Assembly (NCBI GenBank): GCA_018389105.1
Contig: JACATO010001136.1
Coordinates: 248,001 to 312,000 of the forward strand
Reading direction: 5' to 3'
From: Nautilus pompilius
Taxonomy: Eukaryota; Mollusca; Cephalopoda; Nautilida; Nautilidae
DNA: 64,000 bases
Numbering within the stretch: the stretch's first letter is position 1; each line of letters opens with the position of its first letter. The notes below the pieces were generated by a model. The model worked only from the letters and a program-made list of their open reading frames with translations. It had not been told where the DNA came from and ran no database searches. The position numbers and the translations under genes are program-made. Positions 21,804-33,429 of the stretch are shown here, one piece after another.

Positions 21804-24800
21804 TTACCTTCCTCATCCACCGCCTGCCATGGGAGGTGGTCCGGGAGCACCTGCAAGGTACATAAACAAAAAAAAAAAAAAAATAGTTTTAAATCATACA
21901 ACAGAAGGTCAAAGAATTTTATTTAAACATTTCATAAGATAAATAAAAGAAACAGCCCCTTCCCCTGCTAAGCTTTTGTTTTCTGAAAAATAATCTGTGC
22001 AGGAGGGATGGAGGTGGGGAAAGGTTAATTTCTGCCTCCTCGTGCGATTAGGAATGAATGCCACAAAAGCAAGCCTCTCTCTCGCCTCAGCATCTACGCG
22101 ATATGCACTTCTCCTCTCCAAGTTTGTGTACACATTGAAGTGCGGCATTCATTTATCGTTTTTTTCTTGGGTAGAGACAGCTTATCTAAGAGGGGGCTGC
22201 TATGGCACATTTTCTGATTAGTCCTCCCGATTTGTTTAGCTTATTTTGGCACAAAATGAAACGTTAAACAAACCGTGTCTAGCGTGGGGTGGGGAAAATG
22301 CCGGAACACGTGACTGATGGTTAGCAGTTTGGCCGAATGTCCCAAACCCTGTTTACACACAGTTGGAGATATCTGTAGACAACAGATAGCAGCTAAAAAA
22401 AAGGGGGCAGGAAATGAATTAAAATTAGTTAATAGGTAGCTAAAAGCAGGAATGAGTAACAGTCCACATTTCAAAGCAAGATTTCTCAGACCTATATCCC
22501 TAGGTTGTTGTGAAGTGAGCAGTAAAGGTGAGCATCACAATCCTAATTATACACTACTACTCTGAAAATGTTAAAAAAAAATCTTCATTATTACAGCGAT
22601 TTAAATTTTACAGGGAAACTATTTAAAATTAAGCCTAAACATTATAACAATACCAAACTCGTTTGTACACAAATAGAACTCGCACAATCTGCAAATAAAT
22701 GCCAAGGACATTAAAAGTAATGTCACTCCAAAATCACTAAGGGGACCAAGAATTACTTCTTTTCTTAAGAAGCACTTTTAGTCTATGTAGTAATAATCAC
22801 AACAACAATAACAGACAACTTTCTTTTTTTTATATGTTCTAGTCCCATATTTGCTGCTGAACTATATTCGATGGCTAGCCACTTTATTAAAACCGATGTA
22901 CCTCTTCAGGCTTGGGCCTGGCCTAGGTTGACCACATGATTTGACAGGTGATCCTAGATGGATAGACTGCACACGCCTGTCCAATATGGGAAAAGAGCAT
23001 AAACATTACAGAATTTGAAAAAAAGGTAAGATAGTGAGCGCGTGTTCAGCAAGTGCTCCAGCGGCCAAGACGGTATAGGTGGCGGGCTGCTCCAAGACCT
23101 CGTCCACTTATCAGCAATGGAAAATGTCAGCTGAGGGGTGGAGATGCAGCCATAAACGTGTCACGGAAAGAGGAAAAAGGCAGGATAGAAGTTCAGCAGT
23201 CATCAAACAATAAACCAACTGACAAACACATTCAATACAAGGCAACTGATACCCATCTCCAGTAAGGCCTTGTGAAAACACCATAATGAATGGACTATGG
23301 CAGAAAACCACCATTATTTAAAACAATGATCACAGTTACCACCTTGAAAACACGTTTCATGGTGTAAGCAGACATTGGATTAAGGATGACTGGCAAAAGT
23401 GAAGATGCCCCTTTTTTGCAGAGAGAGAGATCTGGAGAAAGCTACGTCAGTCACTCAACTCCTTGTGTGGTCCCAATTGTCAAGGTTTCTGGTTGTGGAG
23501 TTGTGGCTTGGCACATGTTTTGATGGCATACCTTGAGCCATTTAAAATGCAGAACAAAGGCCTAAGCTTACCTCATTATCATTTTTTATCAATTACATCC
23601 AGAGATGCTTCATGCATACCCTGATGGAGACAGCCACCGCCCAAGATGACAATACTCCCATCCACTGCGTCAGTATACCCTGTATACAATATCAATAACT
23701 GAATGGGAAAATAACCCTTTGGACACCTTCAGCATCTTGAGTCTTGGCTGTTATTGGAGCAAAAGGTGATCTAATCTGTTATCAGGTATAGATCCTAATA
23801 GGGTGGCCAGCCAGTGTAGACAATTTTAGGTACTTCAAACAAGTTAACATCTCCCCCCCCTTCCAAGGGTATCCTGGTGTACTATACAACACTATTATTA
23901 TAATAAATGCACGAGTTTGTTAATCTTATGTGTGTGTGTACACTCAAAAATCTTTAAGATCTTAAAAAAAAACAACAAACAACAAAAAAATTGCTCTAAA
24001 GTTTGTTTCTATTAAAATGGTTCAGGAAAAACCAATACACACCTGGACCACCTCTAAATCCACCCATTCTCCTTCCAGGTGGTGGTGGTGGACTGAAAAA
24101 CATTTTTAAAAAAAATTGTTAGGCATTGAGTTTATAAACATTAAAACAAACCCCAGTTTATAAGACTAAGTTTCATGTATTTGTCACCATTTCTCACAAC
24201 AGAGTACACTTACAATGAATATCAAATTCCAGATAATTCAGTTTTAGAATGTGCAAGTGTACATCGCTAACCAGTTTTTTTTTCCTATTTCAGATATGTT
24301 AAACGAGGAAAAACCGAAGCTCTCGTTCAGGGAATTCCTCCAGAGGACTTTCTTTTGTGAGAGAGAAATATCGGACAAGCGCCATTTACTCATGAATTCT
24401 GGGAGTTTATCACTAGATGAAAAACACAAGCAGAGCTCTGGCTGAACCTCACTAAACACGTACACTGTCTGAACTTTTATCAGAACCTAACAAAATAAAT
24501 AGTTTCCAAAACCACTACAAATAAAATTAAAATCAGTAGGTGTGAATATTTTTCTTTTTTATATCTTCAAATCAAAAACAACTCACGGTTAACCGTCAGC
24601 AGGGTGATCTGAGATAACGCGGACACCTGTACCGAAAAATCTACGTACACGGCCCAACATCTTTCCCCCTGTAAAATTAACGTTATAGATTCTCAAGACT
24701 TTCTCAGTGTTGCATAAAATCAGTTTGAATTTATCACAGGAATTAAAAAAAACAAACTGAGTTTATTGTGGTTCTGGAAACAATTTATTCTCACCCGCGC

Positions 24801-26244
24801 TGTATGTACATTTATAGGAGAGATGACAAACTAAAGGTAAGCAAAAAAACACAGTTCTTCTCGGTTAGTCAAGTTTTACTTTCTTGGACCTTTTAAACTG
24901 ACACCTTTAAAACAAACAAACAAACAGCAAGTGTTAATGAGAAATTACATTTTATTTATCACTAGTGTCTCTCACAAATAAGAACAAATAATAAAGTTTT
25001 TTTTTTTTTTAAAAATTTAATTGAAACAGAAGAATACAGGGTAATAACAAGGGATATCATTTTTCAAATAAGCCTCGCTGATGTGTGTTCTATATCATCC
25101 ATTCTTAATAAATCAATACACAATCTGAGTATCCCTGAGCAACAGATGGGGAACATTTTATCTTTTATTAATAAAAAGCAGCAGATTGTGAGTGAATGAA
25201 TGAAAAGAATGATTGCAAAATCAAGCTTCATGTTTTTTTGTATAATTTTTTTTTTTAAAAGAAAATACAATCATGCAAAATGGCACCAACTCTTCGCCAT
25301 CCAGATTGATAAACATCAAATCAGCTCTTTTTACAAATTATAATTAATAAAGTAGGATCGTATTTGAAAATTTCAACTAGTTATCTGCCCTTGCCACATA
25401 GAAAGCGACTGTTCCCGATACTTGCATGCCCACTAGATTTTGTAGAGAGTTTGCTTGCAACCCACCCATCCTGACCTCAAATACACAGCAGGAAATGATT
25501 TTTGGCCGGTACTGATGCAAGATTCCATCTGCTAATTCCTACTGACCCGTGGAATGGTAAAGTACAGATAGTAAGCACCATAGAGGGTATGCAATAAAAC
25601 CCAAGGAAGCTAATGGACATCACTATGGCGCTACTGCTGTGTGTAACTAGCCGCACATGACTAGTCCATTCTCTGCAACTTTGGATGGACCCTTTATTTC
25701 CATGTGATACTGGATTTATAAATCTCGGGGCTGACATTGCTTTTCACACTGTTGATATCATAACAAGGAAGTAAAAACAAAAAAAAAGATATCCAAAAAC
25801 AAAAAAAAAATCAGATCTTAAAACGTTACAACGAAACAAACTCAACAGTTAAAAAACAGACTGACCAAGAACCTAATGCAAGTACGAGCCAAAGATTTTT
25901 TAAAAAAGGACCTGATTTTTAAATTATTTTGGTTTATATTTTTCACAAAGAGAAATATATCTTTTTTTTTAAAAAAATGAGAGAGAGCCATCTGCAGCTG
26001 AGTCAGACAGGAGGTGGTAAAATGTCTATCTAACTGTCTCTTGGGTTTACAATTATAAAAGCACAGCCAAGATCAACATTCAACAGTTCCAGGCTGATTT
26101 ACACTGGTACCCAAAACTAAGTAATTTCGAATGCTGCCAGCACTGAAGTAAAAAATACTCTAGAGAGTGGGAGACTGAACTAATGAAATCCAGTATTTAA
26201 TGCAGGATTCTGATAGTTATATGGGGTACTGTACCATATGGCAA

Positions 26245-26281
<37 letters not shown>

Positions 26282-29200
26282 AATGAATCCAAACACAAGT
26301 AAATTTGTTTTGTACTTGTCAGCAATCAAACCTTCGTGCTGCATCTATGTTGATTGGTGGTGGTGGTCCCTGACTAGAGAGAATGCTTGCCAATGAGCCA
26401 ATGCAATGCGACAAAGTTGTCACCAGATCAGTAGACAACCATGCCAGCCACAGGAAAGAGAGAGAGAGTGTGATCCTAACAGAGACAATGCGATAAAAAA
26501 TGCTGCAGCTTTGCACCGGTTGCAATTCTCCATCCATGTCAATGGGAGCAAGTGACTAAGCAAGCAGTTCGTCAGAACTTCCTGCCACTTCAGAAACAAG
26601 AGAATACGTTTTCAAAGAAGTTTGTTCCCCACCCCCTATACACTAGACTAGGGAGTGGGTGAAAGTAAAATTGTCATAATTGTATCAGACCAGGTTTCGT
26701 TTGAATGAACCCTTCCTAACATCTATCTAGAAAGAGAAAACAATACATCAAATATTCCAAAGACATTGATACTTACCCACCACCTGGTCTGTAATCGCTT
26801 GAATAATTGTTTCCATGTTGACCTCCATTTGGCTAATATTTAAAAAACAAACAAACTTAATTGTAAATACGTTATGCTACATACAAAAATTAGTCATCAA
26901 ACATTTACATTTTCTTCAAAAAAGCTAAACAACTCTTATAAACCAGTAAATATTTTCTGTAAATAATCTGTTTATGCACATTAAACATGCATGTCAAGCC
27001 ACAATAATTTGGTCACCTGCAGTTATACTGACATATTAACCTGCTGCAGAAAACAAGACGAGACAAGATGAACAGTCTGAAACTCTTCATGTTAGTACCT
27101 GGTCAAGCCACCTCTAACAGCAACCTAGCAATGAATCAGCAAGACTCTGTTCCACAATCTGGTCCAGGTTTCCATCAAATCTGCATGAAAACTTCCTTTA
27201 GTGCAACTTCCAGACATGAACTGCTGAACCACCAATACTCGAGGGTTTTACCAAGGGATTTTGTGTTGCAATACCATTTGCATCCAAGACTGTTTGCACC
27301 ATTCTTCACCTCATTTCTCTTACATGAGATACATCAGTAAGAGAATCTTGACTGAGTGGGGACTTAGTAATTGGCAGCATGTTCTTTGTGGAATCACCGT
27401 CAAAGGCTTTCTGGGTTGCTCTGCTGCATCAGTGTACATTCAAGCTGATAAACATGATAATATTGGCCACAGATCCACAAAAGATGTAGAGATCTTTGGA
27501 AATATCTAACATTGGCCACGTTCTGTTATAACACGATCTCAGGTAAATGGAGAAATAACGTGGGATCTGTCTGTTTTCAACATGGTGATAGTGCACAATT
27601 GGTTATTTACCCACTCAGATGTTAAAATATACATAATTACAACTGAAACACACACATTTCAGTCAGATACATTCATTTTTGGGTGTGGTCAAATTATAAC
27701 AACAGGGCACTGTATTACAAAGCATATCAATTGTAAAATTTCAAAGAAGCTAAGTATTCTTCTCTTGGAAAAAATCAATTTAACAGGGAGCATACATTAC
27801 ACAGCAAAGACTTAAGTATTAATTATTTTTTAAAAATTTAACATGCAACTAACTGATGGTTTAAACACAATGCACTGCTACAATACAGCAGTTGGTGAGA
27901 AAAAATTACAAACAGCATAGATATGAAAATTATGCAATATTTACAAGTAGAGAGTTAATCTGGCATTTCCAATCGCCACCTTATTAGTAGTAACCGAACC
28001 AACCAATAAACTTATGTTTCAGCAGTCAGTCCTTAGCCCTGTCTCCATCAGGGTTTAGTTTTGCACAGGTGTACGATGATATTAAGTTGCAGTAGGTATT
28101 TACTGCAATAAGTCACAGTCTTTCTTTAACTTTTTGTGCGGCTGTGGGTTCAAGACCAGCTTGGACTACTTGTACCAAAACCTGCAAGTTGTTATAATTT
28201 TAATATTTTTTCTTGCTTTTTCCAAAACAAACAGAACCATTATTGTGTACTTACCAACAAAATGTAGCAAATATCATAAAATCAGTTTATTAAGTGTGTG
28301 TGTGTGTGTGTATCACCATGACTTTTTGGGAAATGTATATGTATGTATATACATACATACACATGACAAAACATCACGATGAGTTTACACAGTAATTTCA
28401 ATCAAGCAGACCAATGGGCTGAAACGTTAGTTAAAAGAAACAATCCCACATAGAAATGCCTACTGCAGCTTAACATCACCGGTCACCAAGAGAAGCCAGT
28501 TACTACTATTTAAGTGATGGAGAATGCTTTAACTAAACCTCTGCTTTGATCCATATAGAACTCTTACAAATAAAAGATGCAAAAAGTATACTCACTGAAA
28601 TTAATGTTTGGAAGCTGAAGTAAAATTCCAGTCATTCAAGAAAATTTGCAGAAGATGGAAAACAAAACAAGTGCATATGTTAGTAAATAAATCATTGGAT
28701 GAATTAAGCACAAATGTAAGAATTATATGTATGTATATGTAGATAAAATTTCCAGCTACACGCAAAGTACCAACCTGGATAATCCATGTTCGTCTACAAA
28801 AACAAAGCAGAGCCAAACCTGTTCTCATATAATAAAAGTCAACATCTGAAATTTTTGCAGCAGCTATTTCCTTAAAATCAACCCTGAAGGCTGTGCTAAT
28901 GAAGACTTAAGCATTTCAATTTATGCTGGTACAAAAATACACAATTTTAACACTTTCATATCACACCCTCTCCTGCAATTTATAGACAACTATTTATCTA
29001 GCATGAACTTATCTTGGCAATGGCAGGACGCATTCACCAGATAGAAAAGTCTTAACATGAATGCTAGAGTTAAATGGCAGTAGAAATACAAGTCACTGGT
29101 CCCACCTAACCCCCTCTACAGTCAAAGTGCTGCTTCACTGAAGCCCTTAGAAGATGAAAATATGTTGCTCTATTAATTATTTCTCATTTGTTAGCCTGCA

Positions 29201-32200
29201 GAGAAATTCCCAATCTTCTATTTTCCCACTGATCACAATCAGCCAATAAGCATGCATACCCAAAGACAGAAATTTCACCAGGACCGATAATTAATTGCTA
29301 ATGCTCTAACAGTCTTCTGAAATGCAAAAGTGGAAAGAAAGCATTTAACAACTTTAATGTTTCACAGAATCCTGAAAAAAATACTTGCATGTCACAGTAA
29401 AAGTACAGAGGTTTCCCATGAAAGCACCATCCAAAAAGGTTAAAAAATCTGTCAATTATTTCTTCAGACAGTTCCATGTACATCTTTTACCACTATTATT
29501 TTATTGGTCACTCTTGCACCCATCAAATACATGAAATGCTGAAGGTAAAAGATTTATCCAGGATCAAAGGTATTACCATAAATTCACAATTTAACACACA
29601 CACACACACACAGGCAATCTATTATCTCCCTTAATTATTTCATATTTAGGAGCTAAAAAACAAAATTTACATATCAGATTTCTATACTTACAACAAAACA
29701 ACAAAATTAAGAATACCCCAAAACACATCGGTTACAATGGTCAGTCGCCATGGTGACCTTGATTCCAGGACATTACCTTAAAGGAAAAAAAAAAACAAAA
29801 AAACAACTGAAAGTAGTAACTTCAGCAAAATTTTCAGTATCTAGGCCAAAACTTAAGGCTCGTTAGTAGCTATCCCAGAAATAATAATTTACGACCATGT
29901 GTAAATTTGTTTATTTTTTTACAGCAAACCATATCTAAGTAAACACGCAAGTTAAAGCAAGCTGCAGAGTTTTTTCTTTTTCTTTTCCAGTTGATAGTGT
30001 GTGTCGTCTTATGCCCATCAGGATGAACTGGATGCGAAATGCCACATAATAAAGAACAGGTATCCATGATCATCAAAGAGCCTGGCTGATCAACACAATA
30101 GTTTCCACCAGTGTCACCAAAACCAGATATAAAAAGTAAGTTTTCTATAACTTTCACAAAATTGCTTTATTTTGAATATCAAATGAATAAACTAAAGGGG
30201 CATAACTTTGGGATGCAGACTGCATGTCAGATTGTAAAATACGGTAAAATCACGTTTTTACGAAAGGGCTCGGGACCAAATTCATTCTGTATGAAAGAAT
30301 TTTTTTAAGAAAAAAAAACTGGTACTGGTAAGTTCACCCAAAATATTATATTGAAATTTTAAAAAATAAAAAAAAAAAACAACAATAGAAAATAAAATAT
30401 TCAGGTTTATGTTCTTTTCCTTTATTAACAAATTCAAATATATACGATACCATTGTGTAATTACAACAGGGAATTAATTAAATGGTAAAATAAGTTTAGA
30501 AATTTACTGTACATTATTGCACAAATAGCATTGGTATTAAAGTTAGTTAAGGTAGGGAATGTTAACCATGCTTGACATACACAGGGTATAGCACAACATG
30601 AACCAATGATTGTAGGAAAGCTATATAAATATCTGTCTCCAGTTTAGTCATCAGTTTACTAAAAGAAATGGTTAGATTTCACTTAGTGTATATTCCTAGG
30701 ATTAATTACACGACTCTGCTGAGTAAAGACTGTACCCGGCACACCACAAGTACATGAAACATGCGTGGGATACCTGTTGAGTAATGGGACTTGTCGTGAA
30801 GTTACTGATGCCAGTAAGATAAAGGCGAGAGAGAGAGAGAGAGAGTAACTCAAGTAACTAAGCAGTGGCTCTGAAGACAGTCTCCAACGAGTTTGTTTTC
30901 TGCTTAATATTTCCACTTTCTTAAACACAGTTAGTGAAACTGGTTTCTTCTTTGTTGTAAGAGAATGATGGCGAGAATATGGAATTCGGTGATTATTTCC
31001 AGCAGGCTATGGATAATGAATTTCTGTGGTTATCGAACACGAAACATGCTGAGCGTGTGTTTAAATGTTTGTCTCACATGGTTAAGGGGGTGCAGCCAGA
31101 GCCCAGGTGTACGCTGCGACCAATTTTGAAACTACAGGGCACCGAATTAAAACCTAAAAACCAGCCAGTAGCTTTCATTTGGAAGACTGGCATTTTCAGT
31201 AAAAAGGTACTTTGTAAAAAAAATGAGATTTTTTTCCATATTGCAATATTCAATAAAATCGGTGAGGTTTCCACGTTGCATGATGCGCCATGGAGTAACC
31301 GAGCTGTCTTCGACAAAGACAATACCAGTTTGAATATGAGAAGTAAAAATCAATCAGTGCTGAAGTTGAAAAACTCAGCCTGTTATCTTACAGGAAGCCC
31401 AGCTGCCAGCAGAGCTTGAAGTGCTTTTACTAAAATTTCCGCTTGTGATGTGGAAGAGTTGTGTAGTGAAGTATTCTACTATTTTGACAAAAATTACAAA
31501 AATGAAAATAGTTTTTGTGATGTTAAGTACTGCCTGTTGATCAGACACGTCTACACGTGGAGACAGCAGTAAGGGCTTTAGATGTGTATTCGGCACTAAA
31601 AATTTACTTTTTGTTTAACTCTGAAATGGTCACTGGTTTCGAGCGTTTGAAGGTAGGCTTCAGTGATCCTATGATCTTACGTTACCGATCAGTTTTACAT
31701 GCATCCACCACAATCGACTGATATTTGGAAAGGGAGGACCCGCGCAGCTTATGACTTAATTCACGATCTCGTAAAGTGCCTTCTCGGGAAGTTTGTCTTT
31801 TCAGGAAAACATTAAAGCAGCAAAAACCATCAAAGATGAGAAATCTGAGGGAGGGGAGAGATTTGATCAAACAGAACACCAGGATGGTGGCAGCAGTAGT
31901 AAAGCTGCTGTACATCGATGGGAAATAGAATTTAAACAAAAGATGACCAAGTTCTTTAACACAGTCATCAAATCAAACCAAAGCAGCCATTGAAACAACT
32001 GCCTCTTGGTGATGGGACCCTCAAACGTGCCAGGTACATACATATATACATATATATATTTTTACTTCTTTCAGAAAGACAGTTTTGAATTCTTCACCAG
32101 GAAGCACACGGGCATTCTTCGGTTTACACCCAGAGAGACTGACTGACTTCAGGAGAGATGTTGGGGAGGGGGTCAAAGACGACAGAGGTGGTGTGGAATG

Positions 32201-33210
32201 CTGCTAAGGAAGCAGCTCCCAGGTGAAGATGAGTAAAACGAGGACAAAACATCTCACTTTAGAACGAATGCTGTTGTTGTTTTTTTTTGGGGGGGTTCAC
32301 TTACCATCTTTGACATTAACAGACAGGGAGGGAGGCACCTACCCCCCCCCACCCGATGTTGGGCTGAGGCGGTCGAGTCATCTAATGCGTATTTCTTCAC
32401 CGCTTTTAGCTCTAGGGTCGTTTGTGGTTGACTGTGTGAGGGTGAGACCGGGTGAGACCGGGTAAAGGAAAGAGGGGAAACGATGAAGAGAATGTTCTCG
32501 ACTCCGAATGGCGAGTCTGAGGGGAGGGGGGGTCCGAGAGCGTGTGTCACTGTCTGGAATTAAAGGAAACCCCAGGGGAGGGGGGTCCGAGTGCGTGTGT
32601 CACTGTCTGGAATTAAAGGAACCCCCAGGGGAGGGGGTCCGAGTGCGTGTGTCGCTGTCTGGAATTAAAGGAACCCCCAGGGGAGGGGGGTCCGAGTGCG
32701 TGTGTCGCTGTCTGGAATTAAAGGAACCCCCAGGGGTAGGCGATGGGGGTCCGAGTGCGTGTGTCACTGTCTGGAATTAAAGGAACCCCCAGGGGGAGGG
32801 GAGGGGGTCCGAGTGCGTGTGTCGCTGTCTGGAATTAAAGGAACCCCCAGGGGTAGGGGATGGGGGTCCGAGTGCGTGTGTCACTGTCTGGAATTAAAGG
32901 AACCCCCAGGGGTAGGGGAGGGGGTCCGAGTGCGTGTGTCACTGTCTGGAATTAAAGGAACCCCCAGGGGTAGGGGAGGGGGTCCGAGTGCGTGTGTCAC
33001 TGTCTGGAATTAAAGGAACCCCCAGGGGTAGGCGATGGGGGTCCGAGTGCGTGTGTCACTGTCTGGAATTAAAGGAACCCCCAGGGGTAGGGGAGGGGGT
33101 CCGAGTGCGTGTGTCACTGTCTGGAATTAAAGGAACCCCGCGCCGGCGACAGTTCCTGGTCCGGACAACTGAGTCGACCCCTCTCACCTACCTTCTGATA
33201 CGTACACCAT
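21804..33210 (-). CDS. selenok: Selenoprotein K (complete, six coding exons, in-frame UGA)
   Basis: Exons: 33210-33192, 29776-29692, 28614-28596, 26832-26777, 24092-24043, 21850-21804. Every junction is GT-AG and phases close to 92 codons including stop; human SELENOK has 94 residues. The protein starts MVYVSEGNVLESRSPWRL, followed by a single membrane segment (VFWGILNFVVLFFQTLI), a Gly/Pro/Arg-rich tail with YSSDYRPGGG and PPPPGRRMGGF, and ends PPPMAGGGUGR. The penultimate-region TGA at 21815-21813 is read as selenocysteine because the ending matches family MAGGUGR and a SECIS lies downstream. SELENOK is an ER-membrane protein that partners the acyltransferase DHHC6 and ER-associated degradation factors. 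Two coding exons are only 19 nt long. Confidence 0.93.
22870..23815 (+). mobile_element. Tc1/mariner-like element, degenerate copy B
   Basis: About 0.95 kb in SELENOK intron 5 with ends GCCACTTTATTA on the left and CTAATAGGGTGGCCAG on the right. The plus strand carries QDDNTPIHCV at about 23640-23670, matching the QDNAPxH block around the second catalytic aspartate of Tc1-type transposases. The left part (GGCCTGGCCTAGGTTGACCA) matches the reverse complement of the right part of copy A. Reading frames are broken. Confidence 0.65.
24587..24668 (-). other. Possible alternative (poison) exon of SELENOK
   Basis: An 82-bp block on the minus strand in SELENOK intron 4, flanked by acceptor TTTTACAG and donor CC|GTGAGT. 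It is more GC- and CpG-rich than the surrounding intron. Joined after exon 4 in its phase it reads nine codons and hits TAG. Its length is not a multiple of three, so inclusion would truncate the protein before the Sec codon. Another frame is open longer (KMLGRVRRFFGTGVRVIS) but is not reachable from the exon 4 donor. Confidence 0.3.
25000..26770. other. SELENOK intron 4, left of exon 4
   Basis: AT-rich intron with poly-T runs and a short (GA)n(GACA)n tract at 26245-26281. The open frames at 25477-25737 and 26319-26537 (minus) carry no recognisable motif. Confidence 0.4.
27020..27560. other. Intronic block of higher complexity, possibly an old transposon
   Basis: Lies in SELENOK intron 3. 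Plus-strand overlapping frames (27068-27340 and 27261-27509) contain phrases such as GLSNWQHVLCGITVKGF, but no motif assigns a family and no terminal repeats were found. Confidence 0.2.
28076..28480. repeat. Inverted-repeat element of about 400 bp
   Basis: The left arm GATGATATTAAGTTGCAGTA (from 28076) is closely matched by the reverse complement of the right arm ending at about 28480 (GGTGATGTTAAGCTGCAGTA). The interior holds a (GT)n tract at 28294-28312 and a TATG/TACA palindromic tract at 28336-28365. Confidence 0.5.
29870..30157 (-). other. Unassigned open frame in SELENOK intron 1
   Basis: The frame includes GFGDTGGNYCVDQPGSLM and GISHPVHPDGHKTTHTINW. It looks protein-like, but there is no good start context, splice partner or recognised domain. 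It may be a transposon remnant. Confidence 0.2.
30622..31999 (+). CDS. Unrecognised ORF (146 aa) with a second open segment
   Basis: The main frame is 30979-31419, starting MEFGDYFQQAMDNEFLWLS and ending TGSPAASRA. It is mixed-composition, soluble-looking, with no signal peptide or membrane helix. A canonical-looking TATATAAATA lies at 30622, about 350 bp upstream. A second frame at 31793-31993 (MSFQENIKAAKTIKDEKSE) follows after broken sequence, so this may be one older gene with frameshifts. It lies inside SELENOK intron 1 on the opposite strand. I recognise no family. A degraded retrogene or transposon gene is as likely as a live gene. Confidence 0.3.
32519..33140. repeat. G-rich minisatellite, 11 copies, in SELENOK intron 1
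   Basis: Units of about 54-60 bp share TGTCTGGAATTAAAGGAACC followed by CCCAGGGG and a variable G-rich end (TAGGGGAGGGGG or shorter), then TCCGAGTGCGTGTGTCRCTG. There are eleven TGTCTGGAATTAAAGGA landmarks between about 32551 and 33130. The array ends about 50 bp from the SELENOK exon 1 donor. Plus-strand open frames over it are repeat artefacts. Confidence 0.95.
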
Positions 33211-33299
33211 GTCCGAAGTTTACATCACACCGGGGGAGGGGTTCGGCTCCCGCCTCTTCCACGAGTTCAGAGTTTTGTCTCCAGACAGACAAACAAACC

Positions 33300-33365
33300 C
33301 AGGTTACAGACACGTCACTCCCCCAGAACCGCTACGTCACTCCCCTGACATGCGCAGTCGGGTCC
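33300..33365 (-). promoter_or_regulatory. SELENOK proximal promoter motifs
   Basis: About 100-150 bp upstream of the SELENOK ATG on its strand are two copies of GGGGAGTGACGT (TGACGT at 33340-33335, TGACGTG at 33317-33311) and a TGCGCATG NRF1-like core at about 33357-33349. TGACGT(G) is the ATF/CREB/ATF6-type core. Function is inferred only from the motif match and the position. Confidence 0.35.
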
Positions 33366-33429
33366 CCAAGTCCGATAACTGTGTTTACAAAAAAAAACAA
33401 AAAAACAACAACAAACCCGCATTAGAATC

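Noticed and set aside
21813-21815. TGA as the true SELENOK stop
   Set aside because: The sequence after it (GR, TAA) matches the family C-terminus, and a SECIS lies downstream.
24251-24445. Plus-strand frame after a strong TTTCAG acceptor
   Set aside because: Two frames are open, neither shows a known motif, and only one weak phase link (to the exon at 9357) exists. Kept as an alternative in that entry only.
32508-33425. Plus-strand frames of 90-163 codons
   Set aside because: Produced by the 11-copy minisatellite in SELENOK intron 1; periodic peptide, wrong strand for the gene.
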